DNA of 64,000 nt from Thermosynechococcus sp. HN-54 (lineage in GTDB: Bacteria > Cyanobacteriota > Cyanobacteriia > Thermosynechococcales > Thermosynechococcaceae), in contig NZ_CP098039.1 of the NCBI RefSeq assembly GCF_023650955.1, positions 1 through 64,000 on the forward strand. Direction: 5' to 3'. The translations under genes and the position numbers were made by a program. The notes below the pieces were generated by a model, which did no database searches, was not told the origin of the DNA, and saw nothing but the letters and a program-made list of their open reading frames with translations. Each line of letters begins with the position of its first letter. Within the stretch, counting starts at the first letter, position 1. This document shows, piece by piece, positions 19,247-28,156 of this stretch.

Positions 19247-19279
19247 CTTAACCTAACCTTTACATCGTTCCGGTATTAT
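19247..19279 (+). promoter_or_regulatory. Pho-box-like direct repeat and -10, ancestral pstS promoter
   Basis: CTTAACCT (19247-19254), AAC, then CTTTACAT (19258-19265), followed after 8 bp by TATTAT (19274-19279). Two 8-mers with 3-bp spacing placed just before a -10 is the arrangement of cyanobacterial SphR (PhoB) boxes, whose consensus half-site resembles CTTAACCT. It points toward pstS, but the IS element begins 90 bp downstream, so pstS is now 1.3 kb away. Confidence 0.6.
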
Positions 19280-19359
19280 CTCCCTAGCTTGTTTTTGAGT
19301 TGCGATAGATTTGTCGTTGCTATCGAGCAAGCTGTCATGCAGCCCTTGTTCTAAAAACT

Positions 19360-19368
19360 ATGGAGTAC
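19360..19368. repeat. Target-site duplication, left copy
   Basis: ATGGAGTAC immediately left of the element; the identical 9-mer lies immediately right of it. Confidence 0.9.
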
Positions 19369-20457
19369 CAGAAGTGTTGAATTCTGCAACAAAACTTAAC
19401 ATCCTAAGTGACAAGTAGCTCTGGCTGCCAATCAAAGCTCCAATGCACTATCGAGCAGCGGCGACTCAGTTCCAGTTGCAAATATCGCAATTTGTCTAAT
19501 AGCTTCCTGCCAAAGTATTCAGGTATCTCCATTAGCTCTAAAATTAAGTACCCAATCAAAACCATATAAATCTGATTTATCACCCCATTCAAACTCTTCG
19601 TAATCAGCTTGTCTAATGATAAATGCATCTTTAGAAACTTCCATAAGTTCTCAATCCCCCACCGATGCCGATACAGCTCACTCACTTCCTCATCACTTAG
19701 ATGCATTAGATTCGTCGCAATACGAAACTCTGTTCCATGCTCATCAAAAAATTGAACCACTCGGTATCTCTCATGATTGAGCTTCATTCTCATGTTATTC
19801 TTGATACGCACAACAAATAAACACTTCCTCTCACTCAGCCGCTCTAAAAATCTCCAACTCGCAAACCCTCTATCCATGATGGCAACGGCATTCTCAGGGA
19901 TCATTTCTAAAATCTCGTCTTGAAAGCTTAGGTCATGTCTCTCCCCAAAAGAGACTACTGCCTTACCCAGGATGTTCTCTGTTAAATCAAATCCTGTAAT
20001 TAACTTCACTTGATGGTATTTGTAGAACCAAAAGAGCTTACTCGTCAGGGTAATGACGGTTGAATCAATAGGAAACAGCATCAGACTTGAACAACGATGT
20101 CTCTTGCGAGCTTGAGACATGAGATGAGTGTAAATCCTCTCAAATAAGGTGGTTGTTCGAGTTTTGTTCGCCTTGGAAAACGTGGACATATCCACTGTAA
20201 TCCCCGAATGATTCAAGCGATAAAATAAGGCTCTCATGCTGGTTAATCCTTGGTCGAGAATGTAGGTCAACCAGATTTTGAAGAACAATTGAGAGTTGAG
20301 GACGGGGTAGTCGCAAGGGCTGAGCTGCTTGAGAATAGACTTGACAAGAACTGAAAAAGATGCCATAGTAAGCTGATTAATTTTTCTTCTTTTGAGGGAA
20401 GAATACGACATTTCTTCCCTTTTTTCTAGCCTCTTAAACTATCTTTCAACACTTCTG
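19369..20457 (-). mobile_element. Complete IS4-type insertion sequence
   Basis: 1089 bp bounded by 13-bp perfect terminal inverted repeats (CAGAAGTGTTGAA at the left, TTCAACACTTCTG at the right) and flanked by 9-bp duplications of ATGGAGTAC. It encodes a single intact DDE transposase on the minus strand. Exact duplications and an open transposase frame point to recent insertion. It is richer in A+T than the neighbouring pst genes. It lies between a Pho-box-like promoter and pstS, with its transposase reading against pst transcription. Confidence 0.93.
19404..20411 (-). CDS. IS4-family DDE transposase
   Basis: 335 residues. The catalytic acidic residues are in FPIDSTVITL (first Asp), AIMDRGFASW (second Asp) and YRHRWGIENLWKFLK. 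The last carries the Glu together with the Y-R-E-K spacing that defines the IS4 family. The frame is uninterrupted with a normal N-terminal helical region, so the enzyme is probably functional. The ATG is 46 bp inside the right end of the element. Confidence 0.93.
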   Translation of the reverse strand: MSYSSLKRRKINQLTMASFSVLVKSILKQLSPCDYPVLNSQLFFKIWLTYILDQGLTSMRALFYRLNHSGITVDMSTFSKANKTRTTTLFERIYTHLMSQARKRHRCSSLMLFPIDSTVITLTSKLFWFYKYHQVKLITGFDLTENILGKAVVSFGERHDLSFQDEILEMIPENAVAIMDRGFASWRFLERLSERKCLFVVRIKNNMRMKLNHERYRVVQFFDEHGTEFRIATNLMHLSDEEVSELYRHRWGIENLWKFLKMHLSLDKLITKSLNGVINQIYMVLIGYLILELMEIPEYFGRKLLDKLRYLQLELSRRCSIVHWSFDWQPELLVT

Positions 20458-20466
20458 ATGGAGTAC
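20458..20466. repeat. Target-site duplication, right copy
   Basis: ATGGAGTAC directly after the right terminal repeat, identical to the left copy. Confidence 0.9.
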
Positions 20467-20608
20467 ATGAACGGGGATGAAATCCTCGTGCCTGCTGTCA
20501 GTGCACAGTAGTTCTAACTGTTTTGAGTAGTCTCAATCCTCACGAGAGGGGCTGTAGGTACTGATGCGTCAATGCATTTGTTCATTGTTCTTACTGGCGA
20601 TCGCGCTT

Positions 20609-21679
20609 ATGATCTTCAAACTCAGAAAATCTCGAATTCTTATGATCCTCTCCGCTATTATTACCGCTGGCATCGTTGTTGCTTGCGGTCCTCAAGGAAA
20701 TGGCGGTGCACCAACTGGCGAGGTCATTAGCATTAATGGTGCAGGAGCAACATTTCCAGCACCTCTCTACCAAAACTGGTTCAAAACCTACGCCCAAAAC
20801 GTTGATCCCAAGGTTCAAATCAGTTATCAATCCGTTGGTAGTGGGGCTGGCCTAGAGCAGTATATCAATGGCACGGTGGATTTTGGTGCTTCCGATGCGC
20901 CGATGAAAGGCGATCGCCTGAAATCCTTTCAGGAGAAATACAAGGCGAATCCTATTCAGGTTCCCATGACTGGTGGTGCCGTTGTCTTTGCCTACAACCT
21001 ACCCGGTGTGGATGAACTGAAGCTACCCCGTGAAGTCTACTGTGGCATTGTTACGGGCAAAATTACCCGCTGGAATGATGCGAAACTCGTGGCTGCCAAC
21101 CCCGGGAAAACTCTGCCAGACAAGGCGATCACCTTTGCTCACCGCTCTGACGGCAGTGGTACCACATTTATCTTTACGAACCACATCAATACTGTCTGTC
21201 CTGGCTGGCCGGCGGGTGTCGGAACCTCTGTGAATTGGCCTGTCGGTGTTGGTGGTCAAGGAAATGAAGGGGTGGCTGCTCAGATTCAGCAAAATGAAGG
21301 CACCATCGGCTACGTGGAGTATGCTTACGCCAAGCTCAACAACCTCTCGCGGGCACTTGTAGAAAATAAGGCCGGCAAATTTATTTACCCTTCTCCAGAG
21401 GCAGCCTCCAAAGCCTTTGAAGGAGCCACGATTCCTGAGGACTTTGGTTTGTTGGTGCCTGACCCCAAAAATCCGGAAGCCTTCCCAATTGCCGGTTTGA
21501 CTTGGATTATGGTGTACCCTGAGTATGCTGATGCTAAAAAATGGCAAGCGCTGAAAGGTGCCTTGACTTGGGCACTAACCGATGGCAAGTCCATTACTGA
21601 AAAACTGGACTATGTGCCGATGCCTCCCGACATCGTCGAGCGGGTTAAAGCAACCTTGGAGAAAGTGAAAACTGCCTAA
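20609..21679 (+). CDS. pstS: Phosphate ABC transporter substrate-binding protein PstS
   Basis: Captures periplasmic phosphate for PstCAB. ATG 20609 gives 356 residues starting with a classic lipoprotein signal (MIFKLRKSRILM, hydrophobic core, VVACG). An upstream in-frame ATG at 20564 would add a second hydrophobic stretch and seems less likely, although GAGGGG precedes it. Phosphate-contact loops: GAGATFPAPLYQNW, SVGSGAGLEQYINGTVDFGASDAPM, and HRSDGSGTTFIF. First gene of pstSCAB. About 140 bp upstream lies the right end of an insertion element that separates it from the Pho-box-like promoter. Confidence 0.95.
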   Translation: MIFKLRKSRILMILSAIITAGIVVACGPQGNGGAPTGEVISINGAGATFPAPLYQNWFKTYAQNVDPKVQISYQSVGSGAGLEQYINGTVDFGASDAPMKGDRLKSFQEKYKANPIQVPMTGGAVVFAYNLPGVDELKLPREVYCGIVTGKITRWNDAKLVAANPGKTLPDKAITFAHRSDGSGTTFIFTNHINTVCPGWPAGVGTSVNWPVGVGGQGNEGVAAQIQQNEGTIGYVEYAYAKLNNLSRALVENKAGKFIYPSPEAASKAFEGATIPEDFGLLVPDPKNPEAFPIAGLTWIMVYPEYADAKKWQALKGALTWALTDGKSITEKLDYVPMPPDIVERVKATLEKVKTA

Positions 21680-21687
21680 TCCAAGGG

Positions 21688-21709
21688 GAGGGGGTCAACA
21701 TGCCCCCTC
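21688..21709 (+). promoter_or_regulatory. Hairpin between pstS and pstC
   Basis: GAGGGGG (21688-21694), an 8-base loop, CCCCCTC (21703-21709), starting 9 bases after the pstS stop and without a T-run. Such intercistronic hairpins commonly stabilise the upstream mRNA or cause partial termination. This would give more binding protein than membrane components. Confidence 0.6.
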
Positions 21710-21793
21710 TAGTCATCGTTGAAATTCATCCCCTAGGATAAGAAGAAACCAATCTTTAGCATTAAGAAATCCTAACTTCCCCAACACAAGACC

Positions 21794-22762
21794 ATGTCTG
21801 TCTCAGATAACTCACCTGAAGCTCCTGATGTAGCTGCCATTGAGGCGCGAAAAAATCTACGTTATTACCTTGACCAAGCCTTTTACTACACAACAATGAT
21901 CTTTGCCCTCGCTCTTGCGGTTGTCTTGGCGTGGATCATTATTCAAATCGGCATTACAGCACTCCCCGCTATTAGCAGATTTGGCCTAGACTTTCTGGCG
22001 AGCACCACTTGGGATCCGGTGCGAAATATTTATGGCATTCTACCACAGATCTATGGCACCCTTGTCAGCGCCATTATTGGCCTAGTAGTCGCTGTTCCCC
22101 TCGGGCTAGGCATTGCTGTTTTTCTAAGTGAGGACTTCCTGCCGACTTACGTTAGCACCCCCATTACCTTTGCCATTGAGTTGTTGGCGGCCATTCCCAG
22201 CGTCGTTATTGGCCTGTGGGGTATTTTTGTCCTGATTCCCTTTCTGCGGCCATTTTACGCTTTTCTGCGTCAATACCTCGGCTGGATTCCGCTCTTTGGG
22301 ACGGAGCCGCGGGGCAATAGTCTGCTGACACTAGGCCTCGTTCTAGCCTTTATGATCTTGCCCCTGATTACCTCAATCTCGCGGGGCACGTTAGTTTCCC
22401 TACCCCCTCACCTGCGTCAAGGGGCGATGGCTCTAGGCGCCACCCGTTGGGAGACCATTTTACGGGTGCTGATTCCCGCTGGATTTTCAGGAATTGTGGG
22501 TTCGATTATGCTTGCCCTCGGCCGGGCGATGGGAGAAACGATGGCCGCAGCCATGCTGGTTGGGAATGCTAACCGTATCAACATTTCTATCCTTCAACCT
22601 GGCTCGACGATCGCTTCCCTGATTGCTTCTCAGTTTGGTGAGGCCGGGCGCGATCAGGTGGCCGCTCTGCTCTACGCGGGTTTAATCTTGATGATTTTGA
22701 CACTGATCGTCAATATCTTGGCAGAAATGATTATTAAGAAGTTTCAAAACGTTGAGCGATAG
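21794..22762 (+). CDS. pstC: Phosphate ABC transporter permease PstC
   Basis: 322-residue inner-membrane subunit with six predicted helices. The first follows a charged cytoplasmic N-terminus (about 32-58). The permease coupling segment is LRQGAMALGATRWETILRVLIPAGFSGI (EAA-like loop), followed by ALGRAMGETMAAAMLVGNA, the motif characteristic of PstC. It pairs with PstA to form the phosphate channel. Starts 114 bp after pstS, beyond the hairpin; pstA follows after 8 bp. Confidence 0.95.
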   Translation: MSVSDNSPEAPDVAAIEARKNLRYYLDQAFYYTTMIFALALAVVLAWIIIQIGITALPAISRFGLDFLASTTWDPVRNIYGILPQIYGTLVSAIIGLVVAVPLGLGIAVFLSEDFLPTYVSTPITFAIELLAAIPSVVIGLWGIFVLIPFLRPFYAFLRQYLGWIPLFGTEPRGNSLLTLGLVLAFMILPLITSISRGTLVSLPPHLRQGAMALGATRWETILRVLIPAGFSGIVGSIMLALGRAMGETMAAAMLVGNANRINISILQPGSTIASLIASQFGEAGRDQVAALLYAGLILMILTLIVNILAEMIIKKFQNVER

Positions 22763-22770
22763 GTTCCACC

Positions 22771-23661
22771 ATGACAGAGAGCAGTCAACCCCATTCTTCA
22801 GGCTCGGAGAATATTCAACTCGATCTAGTTTTGACGGCACGTACCCTCTTTGGCTTTTTCATGACAGGCCTAACGGGGCTGTTTGCGGCGATCGCTATTA
22901 TTCCCCTCGCCGCCATTATCATTAATGTGGCCTCTCAGGGGCTACCTCTGATTAACTTGAACTTGTTTACAAAGCTGCCGCCGCCGCCCGGCTTGAGTGG
23001 TGGGGGTCTTGGCAATGCCATTGTGGGCACGTTGATTGTCTTAGCAGTGGCCGTCGTCATTAGTGTTCCCATTGGTGTTTTGGGCGCTGTGTGGCTGTCC
23101 GAATTTGGGCGGGGGAGTAAAATCGCCTATTGGGTGCGGTTTTCGGCAAACGTTCTCAGTGGGGTGCCCGCTATTATTGCGGGTTTGTTTTCCTATACGA
23201 TTGTGGTAATGACCATGGGCACCTTTAGTGCCTTTGCAGGTGGGGTTGCCCTTGCAGTTGTCATGCTGCCCATCGTGATGCGAACCACAGAGGAGGGGCT
23301 AGTCTTGGTTCCTGAAGAGGTTCGTCTGGCGGCATTGGGGTTGGGGGCGACTCGTTTTGAAACTGTCAGTCGAGTCGTGCTTCCTGCGGCGTTGCCCTCT
23401 ATCGCTACTGCGGTAACTCTAGCGGTGGCACGGGCAGGTGGCGAGGCGGCACCTCTACTCTTTACGGCTCTGAATAATAATTTCTGGTCAACGGATCTGT
23501 TTCGCCCCATTTCTACGCTTTCAGTGCAGGTTTATTTCTTTGCCATCATTCCCTACAAACCCCAGCAGGAACTGGCATGGGCAGGCGCGTTGGTGTTGCT
23601 GAGCATCATTTTGATCGTGAGTATTGGCTCCCGCTTAGTCACTCGTAAGAAACGCTACTAA
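22771..23661 (+). CDS. pstA: Phosphate ABC transporter permease PstA
   Basis: 296 residues, six predicted helices. Coupling loop [32 protein letters not shown] and the following [16 protein letters not shown] are typical of PstA. Works as heterodimer partner of PstC with the PstB ATPase. The N-terminal 25 residues are polar and cytoplasmic. Tightly spaced between pstC (8 bp) and pstB (22 bp), so one operon. Confidence 0.95.
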   Translation: MTESSQPHSSGSENIQLDLVLTARTLFGFFMTGLTGLFAAIAIIPLAAIIINVASQGLPLINLNLFTKLPPPPGLSGGGLGNAIVGTLIVLAVAVVISVPIGVLGAVWLSEFGRGSKIAYWVRFSANVLSGVPAIIAGLFSYTIVVMTMGTFSAFAGGVALAVVMLPIVMRTTEEGLVLVPEEVRLAALGLGATRFETVSRVVLPAALPSIATAVTLAVARAGGEAAPLLFTALNNNFWSTDLFRPISTLSVQVYFFAIIPYKPQQELAWAGALVLLSIILIVSIGSRLVTRKKRY

Positions 23662-23683
23662 AGACTTAAAAGGTAACTGTTCT

Positions 23684-24484
23684 ATGACGACTCACCCTAA
23701 ACCCACTCCCAAAGTGGTTCTCCAAGTCCAGAATGCCTCGATTTTTTATGGCTCATTTCGGGCAGTACGGGATGTGACGATGGACATCTATGCCAATGAA
23801 GTGACGGCTCTCATTGGCCCATCGGGTTGTGGTAAGAGCACGCTGCTGCGCTGTTTTAACCGCATGAATGATCTGGTGCCGGGTGCCCGAGTCGAGGGCA
23901 AAATTACCTACCACGGTAAAGATCTCTACGCCCCAAAGGTGGATCCCGTGGAGGTGCGGCGGCGCATTGGCATGGTGTTCCAAAAACCCAATCCCTTTCC
24001 CAAGTCTATTTATGACAATGTCGTGTTTGGGGCACGGGTCAATAAGTACAAGGGAGACTTAGACGAGCTTGTGGAAACGTCGCTGCGGCAAGCGGCGCTT
24101 TGGGATGAAGTAAAGGACAAGCTCAAAGAAAGTGGCCTGTCTCTATCGGGGGGTCAGCAACAACGGCTCTGTATTGCGCGGACGATCGCCACCAAGCCCG
24201 ATGTCATCCTCATGGATGAACCCTGCTCTGCCCTTGACCCGATTTCTACCCTCAAGGTGGAAGAATTGATCCATGAATTAAAGCAAAATTACACAATTGT
24301 GATCGTGACCCACAATATGCAGCAGGCGACTCGGGTGAGCGATCGCACCGCCTTCTTTAATGCCGAGGCCACAGAACGGGGCAACCGAGTGGGCTACCTC
24401 GTTGAGTATGATTACACTAGCGTCGTCTTCAATAACCCCAAAGAGCAAGCCACGATGGATTATGTCAGTGGCCGCTTTGGTTAA
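23684..24484 (+). CDS. pstB: Phosphate ABC transporter ATPase PstB
   Basis: 266-residue ATP-binding subunit that powers phosphate import. Walker [10 protein letters not shown] (about 45-53), Q-loop [17 protein letters not shown], which is the PstB-specific wording, signature [14 protein letters not shown], Walker [14 protein letters not shown] and switch histidine IVTHNMQQA. The frame ends 3 bp from the stop of the convergent gatA, leaving no room for a separate terminator. No phoU gene follows. Confidence 0.96.
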   Translation: MTTHPKPTPKVVLQVQNASIFYGSFRAVRDVTMDIYANEVTALIGPSGCGKSTLLRCFNRMNDLVPGARVEGKITYHGKDLYAPKVDPVEVRRRIGMVFQKPNPFPKSIYDNVVFGARVNKYKGDLDELVETSLRQAALWDEVKDKLKESGLSLSGGQQQRLCIARTIATKPDVILMDEPCSALDPISTLKVEELIHELKQNYTIVIVTHNMQQATRVSDRTAFFNAEATERGNRVGYLVEYDYTSVVFNNPKEQATMDYVSGRFG

Positions 24485-24487
24485 AGC

Positions 24488-25936
24488 CTAAAGTTGCGGC
24501 TGCTGCTGGTGCCAAGGGGTTGCCTGTTCATAGGCATAGGCAACGTGAAATAGGGTCTCTTCTCCTAGGACGTTGCCAATCAATTGCAGACCAATGGGCA
24601 GCCCTTCCTGATCAAAGCCACAGGGGAGGCTCAAGCCCGGTAGCCCGGCAAGGTTGACGGGAATGGTCATCAGGTCTGACAGGTACATACTCAGGGGGTC
24701 GGCGGTTTTCTCCCCAGCTTTGAAGGCAGTGGTGGGAGCTGTGGGACAAACCAAAACATCCACCTGTTCAAAGGCTTGGGCAAAGTCTTCTTTGATCAGG
24801 GTGCGTACCTTTTGTGCCCGTAGGTAGTAAGCATCATAGTAGCCAGCGGAAAGGGCGTAGGTGCCAATCATGATCCGCCGCTTCACCTCAGCCCCAAAGC
24901 CTTGGGCACGAGTTTTCATGTACATTTCAAGGAGATCGCTGGCTCCTCCAGCGCGAAAACCAAAGTTCACGCCATCATAGCGGGCTAGGTTCGCCGATGC
25001 TTCCGAAGGAGCAATGATGTAGTAGGTGGGCAGGCCGTAGGCAAAGCGGGGACAGGAGAGTTCAACAATCGTTGCCCCTAATTCCTCTAGGGTTTTTAGG
25101 GCGGCCTCAAGGGCAGATTTCACTTCTGGTTGCAACCCTTCACCCACGGTTTCTTGAATCACGCCAATGCGCCTTCCTTTGAGATCGGGTTTGAGGGCTT
25201 CGGTGTAGTCGGGAATTGAGACGCTGAGACTGGTGGCATCCTTGGGATCATGCCCCGCGATCGCCCCCAAAAGAATTGCAGCATCGGTAACCGTGGGTGC
25301 CAAAGGTCCAATTTGATCTAATGACGACGCATAGGCAACAAGGCCATAGCGCGAGACTAAACCATAGGTGGGCTTAAGGCCGACGACCCCACAAAAGGCA
25401 GCGGGTTGACGAATGGAACCGCCCGTATCGGAACCAAGGGCAGCAGCACATTCCCCGGCAGCAACGGCGGCAGCAGACCCCCCAGAAGACCCCCCAGAGA
25501 CGCGCTCTGGATTCCAAGGATTGGTGGTGAAACCAAAGGCAGAATTTTCAGTGGAGCTGCCCATGGCAAATTCATCGAGATTGGTTTTGCCCACCATAAT
25601 CGCGCCAGCGGCCTGCAATTTTTGGGTCACGGTGGATTCATAGGGGGGAACAAAGTGCTCCAGCATCTTAGAAGCACAAGTGGTGCGCACGCCGTAGGTG
25701 CAAAGGTTATCCTTGATGGCCAAGGGAATCCCTGTGAGTAAACCAATCTCTTCACCGGCCGCAAGACGTTGATCCACCTCAGCAGCTTGAGCAAGGGCGC
25801 GATCGCCCGTCACCGTCAAAAAGCTATGGAGTGTTGGTTCGACTTGAGCAATACGGTCTAGATAGGCTTGGGTAATTTCAGTGGCGGAGCGTTCTTTGCG
25901 AACGAGTTGACGGTGTAGCTCCTGAATCACTGACAT
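24488..25936 (-). CDS. gatA: Aspartyl/glutamyl-tRNA amidotransferase subunit A
   Basis: Glutaminase subunit of GatCAB, which converts Glu-tRNA(Gln), and in some organisms Asp-tRNA(Asn), to the amidated forms. The 482 residues contain the amidase-signature triad: Lys in LAIKDNLC (about 75), the cis-Ser in [12 protein letters not shown], and the nucleophile Ser in [12 protein letters not shown]. Length is typical. gatB and gatC are not in the window, as often in cyanobacteria. Confidence 0.95.
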   Translation of the reverse strand: MSVIQELHRQLVRKERSATEITQAYLDRIAQVEPTLHSFLTVTGDRALAQAAEVDQRLAAGEEIGLLTGIPLAIKDNLCTYGVRTTCASKMLEHFVPPYESTVTQKLQAAGAIMVGKTNLDEFAMGSSTENSAFGFTTNPWNPERVSGGSSGGSAAAVAAGECAAALGSDTGGSIRQPAAFCGVVGLKPTYGLVSRYGLVAYASSLDQIGPLAPTVTDAAILLGAIAGHDPKDATSLSVSIPDYTEALKPDLKGRRIGVIQETVGEGLQPEVKSALEAALKTLEELGATIVELSCPRFAYGLPTYYIIAPSEASANLARYDGVNFGFRAGGASDLLEMYMKTRAQGFGAEVKRRIMIGTYALSAGYYDAYYLRAQKVRTLIKEDFAQAFEQVDVLVCPTAPTTAFKAGEKTADPLSMYLSDLMTIPVNLAGLPGLSLPCGFDQEGLPIGLQLIGNVLGEETLFHVAYAYEQATPWHQQQPQL

Positions 25937-26139
25937 AAATGCACATTCCCTAGTGACAATGCAACACTGGCGATCGCGGGCATGGCCGCAAACAGGCCAA
26001 TCTTCAGTTTAGCAATGTGGCTGATCATTTATCGCCCAAGATCCAGCACTTCGGCACGGGGCTGTCTCTTAATCAATCAGCGATATATTAGGAATCAAGA
26101 AGCCCTGACGACGGTGCTCATGCCCCTGCGGAGTATTTG

Positions 26140-26523
26140 ATGGAACCGCTCGACCCCGTGGATCGGGACGCTTTTACCAACCCGACATTGCAGCGATTGT
26201 GGTTCTTTGTCTATTTGCTGCCCATTTTTGGCATGATTCCGGCGCTGTGGCAGTTGAGCCGCCGGGGGAGCGATCGCCAGACCCGACAAGTGAGTCGCCT
26301 TGCTGTTCTCATTGGTCTCATTTGGCTGTTGGGCTATGGTCTGCTGAATGGGGCTGCCAGTGTGAGTGAAGCCCAGTCCCTGCATCATGGCCTGTTGCTG
26401 TTCCTCAATAGTCTCTGGGGATCCGCTTACTTTCTGGTGAACTTGGGGCTAATGGTGCGCCTATGGCGGGGCCGATCGCTGAAATTGCCCTTCTTACAGC
26501 GTCTGATGAAATACCTGCCATGA
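26140..26523 (+). CDS. Small membrane protein coupled to a GTPase gene
   Basis: 127 residues from ATG 26140, with a TTG directly before it as alternative. Three or four hydrophobic helices (about 20-42, 56-76, 82-110) and a basic cytoplasmic tail. No known domain. Its stop overlaps the start of the GTPase gene (ATGA at 26520-26523), so the two proteins are very probably made together and may act in one membrane complex. Confidence 0.72.
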   Translation: MEPLDPVDRDAFTNPTLQRLWFFVYLLPIFGMIPALWQLSRRGSDRQTRQVSRLAVLIGLIWLLGYGLLNGAASVSEAQSLHHGLLLFLNSLWGSAYFLVNLGLMVRLWRGRSLKLPFLQRLMKYLP

Positions 26524-28076
26524 CCCCTAAGCGTTGGTTTTGGCCACTATTGGGATTCAGCGCCATTCTGGTGCTCATCCTCTGGTTAATATCGGCACTC
26601 ACTTGGCTCTATGTGCAGGTGGCTTTTACGGCGCCCTTTTTGGCCAATCTCTTGGTGCTGATTTTCATTGGTCTATTGGGGGGACTGCTCTATACCTTCT
26701 TTCGTTACCTGTATTTACTTGAACGCAAGGGCAACCACAAGCCCGCCACCGCTGTGTCCCAAGCCCCCCTCGATAAAACAGAGGCCGCCGCTGAAAACCT
26801 CAAAGCCCTACGGCAGCAACTGAGTCAAATTGAAGATGAGGTGGCACGGCAGGCGCTGTTGGCACGGGCACGGGAGCTAGAGGAGGATTTTTACCGCCAA
26901 GAATTGCGCATTGTTGTCTTTGGCACCGGTTCAGCGGGTAAAACCTCTCTCGTTAATGCCCTCATTGGGGAGATGGTGGGGGAAGTGGCACCAACGATGG
27001 GCACTACGGAGGTGGGGCAAACCTATCGCTTTTGGCTACCCCATACAGATCAAGAAATTCTCATTACCGATACCCCCGGTATCTTAGAAGCGGGTGTTGC
27101 GGGAACCTACCGCGAGCAACTGGCTCGACAACTCGCCGCAGAAGCAGACTTACTCCTTTTTGTTCTTGATGATGACCTGCGCCAGTCGGAATATACCCCC
27201 TTGGTCAACTTGGTGGAAATGGGTAAGCGATCGCTCCTAGTCCTCAATAAAATTGACCTGCGCTCCGAGGCCGATCAACTCGCCCTTTTGCGCCATTTAC
27301 GGCAGCGAGTTAAAGGATTGATTCCGCCCCAAGATGTGGTGGGCATTGCCGCCCGTCCTCAACCCATTCGTTTAGAAACCGGCGAGTGGCTAGAACCCGA
27401 ACCCCATATTTGGCCGCTGATTCGGCGGATGAGTGCGATTCTCCGCGAGGAAGGAGATGACTTGGTGGCAGACAATATCCTCTTACAGTCGCAGCGCTTA
27501 GGAGAGCAGGCGCGCAAAATCATTGATCAGCAACGCCGCCGCCAAGCGGATAAGGTGGTGGAGCGCTACCAGTGGATCAGTGCGGGTGTGGTCTGTGTCA
27601 CGCCGATTCCCGGAGTAGATCTGCTGGCTGCCGCCGCTGTGAATGCGCAAATGGTGATGGAAATTGGCAAGGTCTATGGCTGTGACCTGAATCGCGATCG
27701 CGCCCGCGAATTAGCCCTTTCTTTGGGCAAAACCTTGGTCAGTCTCGGCATAGTCAAAGGTGCCATGAATCTGGTGGGGACGGCTCTACAGTTGAGTGTC
27801 GGGGGGCTGGTGGTTGGCAAAGCAGTCCAAGGGATTACAGCCGCCTACCTCACTCGCATTGCCGGCAAAAGTTTTATTGAGTACTTTCGCCACAACCAAG
27901 ACTGGGGGGATGGTGGTATCGGTGAAGTGGTGCAACGGCAGTTTCAACTCAATCGCCGTGATGAATTTATTCGTTCCTTTGTGCAGCAGGCGATCGCCCG
28001 CTTACCCTCACACCTCGGCACCATGATTCCTGAGGCGGTGAAAACTCCCTTATCCCATGAGGAAGAGCGGTCTTAA
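26520..28076 (+). CDS. Membrane-anchored GTPase with DUF697-type C-terminal region
   Basis: 518 residues when begun at the ATG that overlaps the upstream stop. An upstream in-frame codon at 26463 would lie deep in the previous gene. Two transmembrane helices (about 8-30 and 36-60) are followed by a coiled region (EAAAENLKALRQQLSQIEDEV). The G domain has G1 GTGSAGKTSLVNAL at 135-148, G3 DTPGI and G4 LNKIDL. Residues about 350-480 (VCVTPIPGVDLLAAAAVNAQMV) resemble DUF697, found with Era-like GTPases in cyanobacteria and plastids. Role unknown; membrane or chloroplast-type biogenesis is a guess. Confidence 0.85.
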   Translation: MTPKRWFWPLLGFSAILVLILWLISALTWLYVQVAFTAPFLANLLVLIFIGLLGGLLYTFFRYLYLLERKGNHKPATAVSQAPLDKTEAAAENLKALRQQLSQIEDEVARQALLARARELEEDFYRQELRIVVFGTGSAGKTSLVNALIGEMVGEVAPTMGTTEVGQTYRFWLPHTDQEILITDTPGILEAGVAGTYREQLARQLAAEADLLLFVLDDDLRQSEYTPLVNLVEMGKRSLLVLNKIDLRSEADQLALLRHLRQRVKGLIPPQDVVGIAARPQPIRLETGEWLEPEPHIWPLIRRMSAILREEGDDLVADNILLQSQRLGEQARKIIDQQRRRQADKVVERYQWISAGVVCVTPIPGVDLLAAAAVNAQMVMEIGKVYGCDLNRDRARELALSLGKTLVSLGIVKGAMNLVGTALQLSVGGLVVGKAVQGITAAYLTRIAGKSFIEYFRHNQDWGDGGIGEVVQRQFQLNRRDEFIRSFVQQAIARLPSHLGTMIPEAVKTPLSHEEERS

Positions 28077-28156
28077 GGTATTCTTAGGATTCCCCCAAGG
28101 GTCTCGGCAAAAACCGCTACTATGTTCAGTAACTATTTTCATGTTGCCGATTTCGG

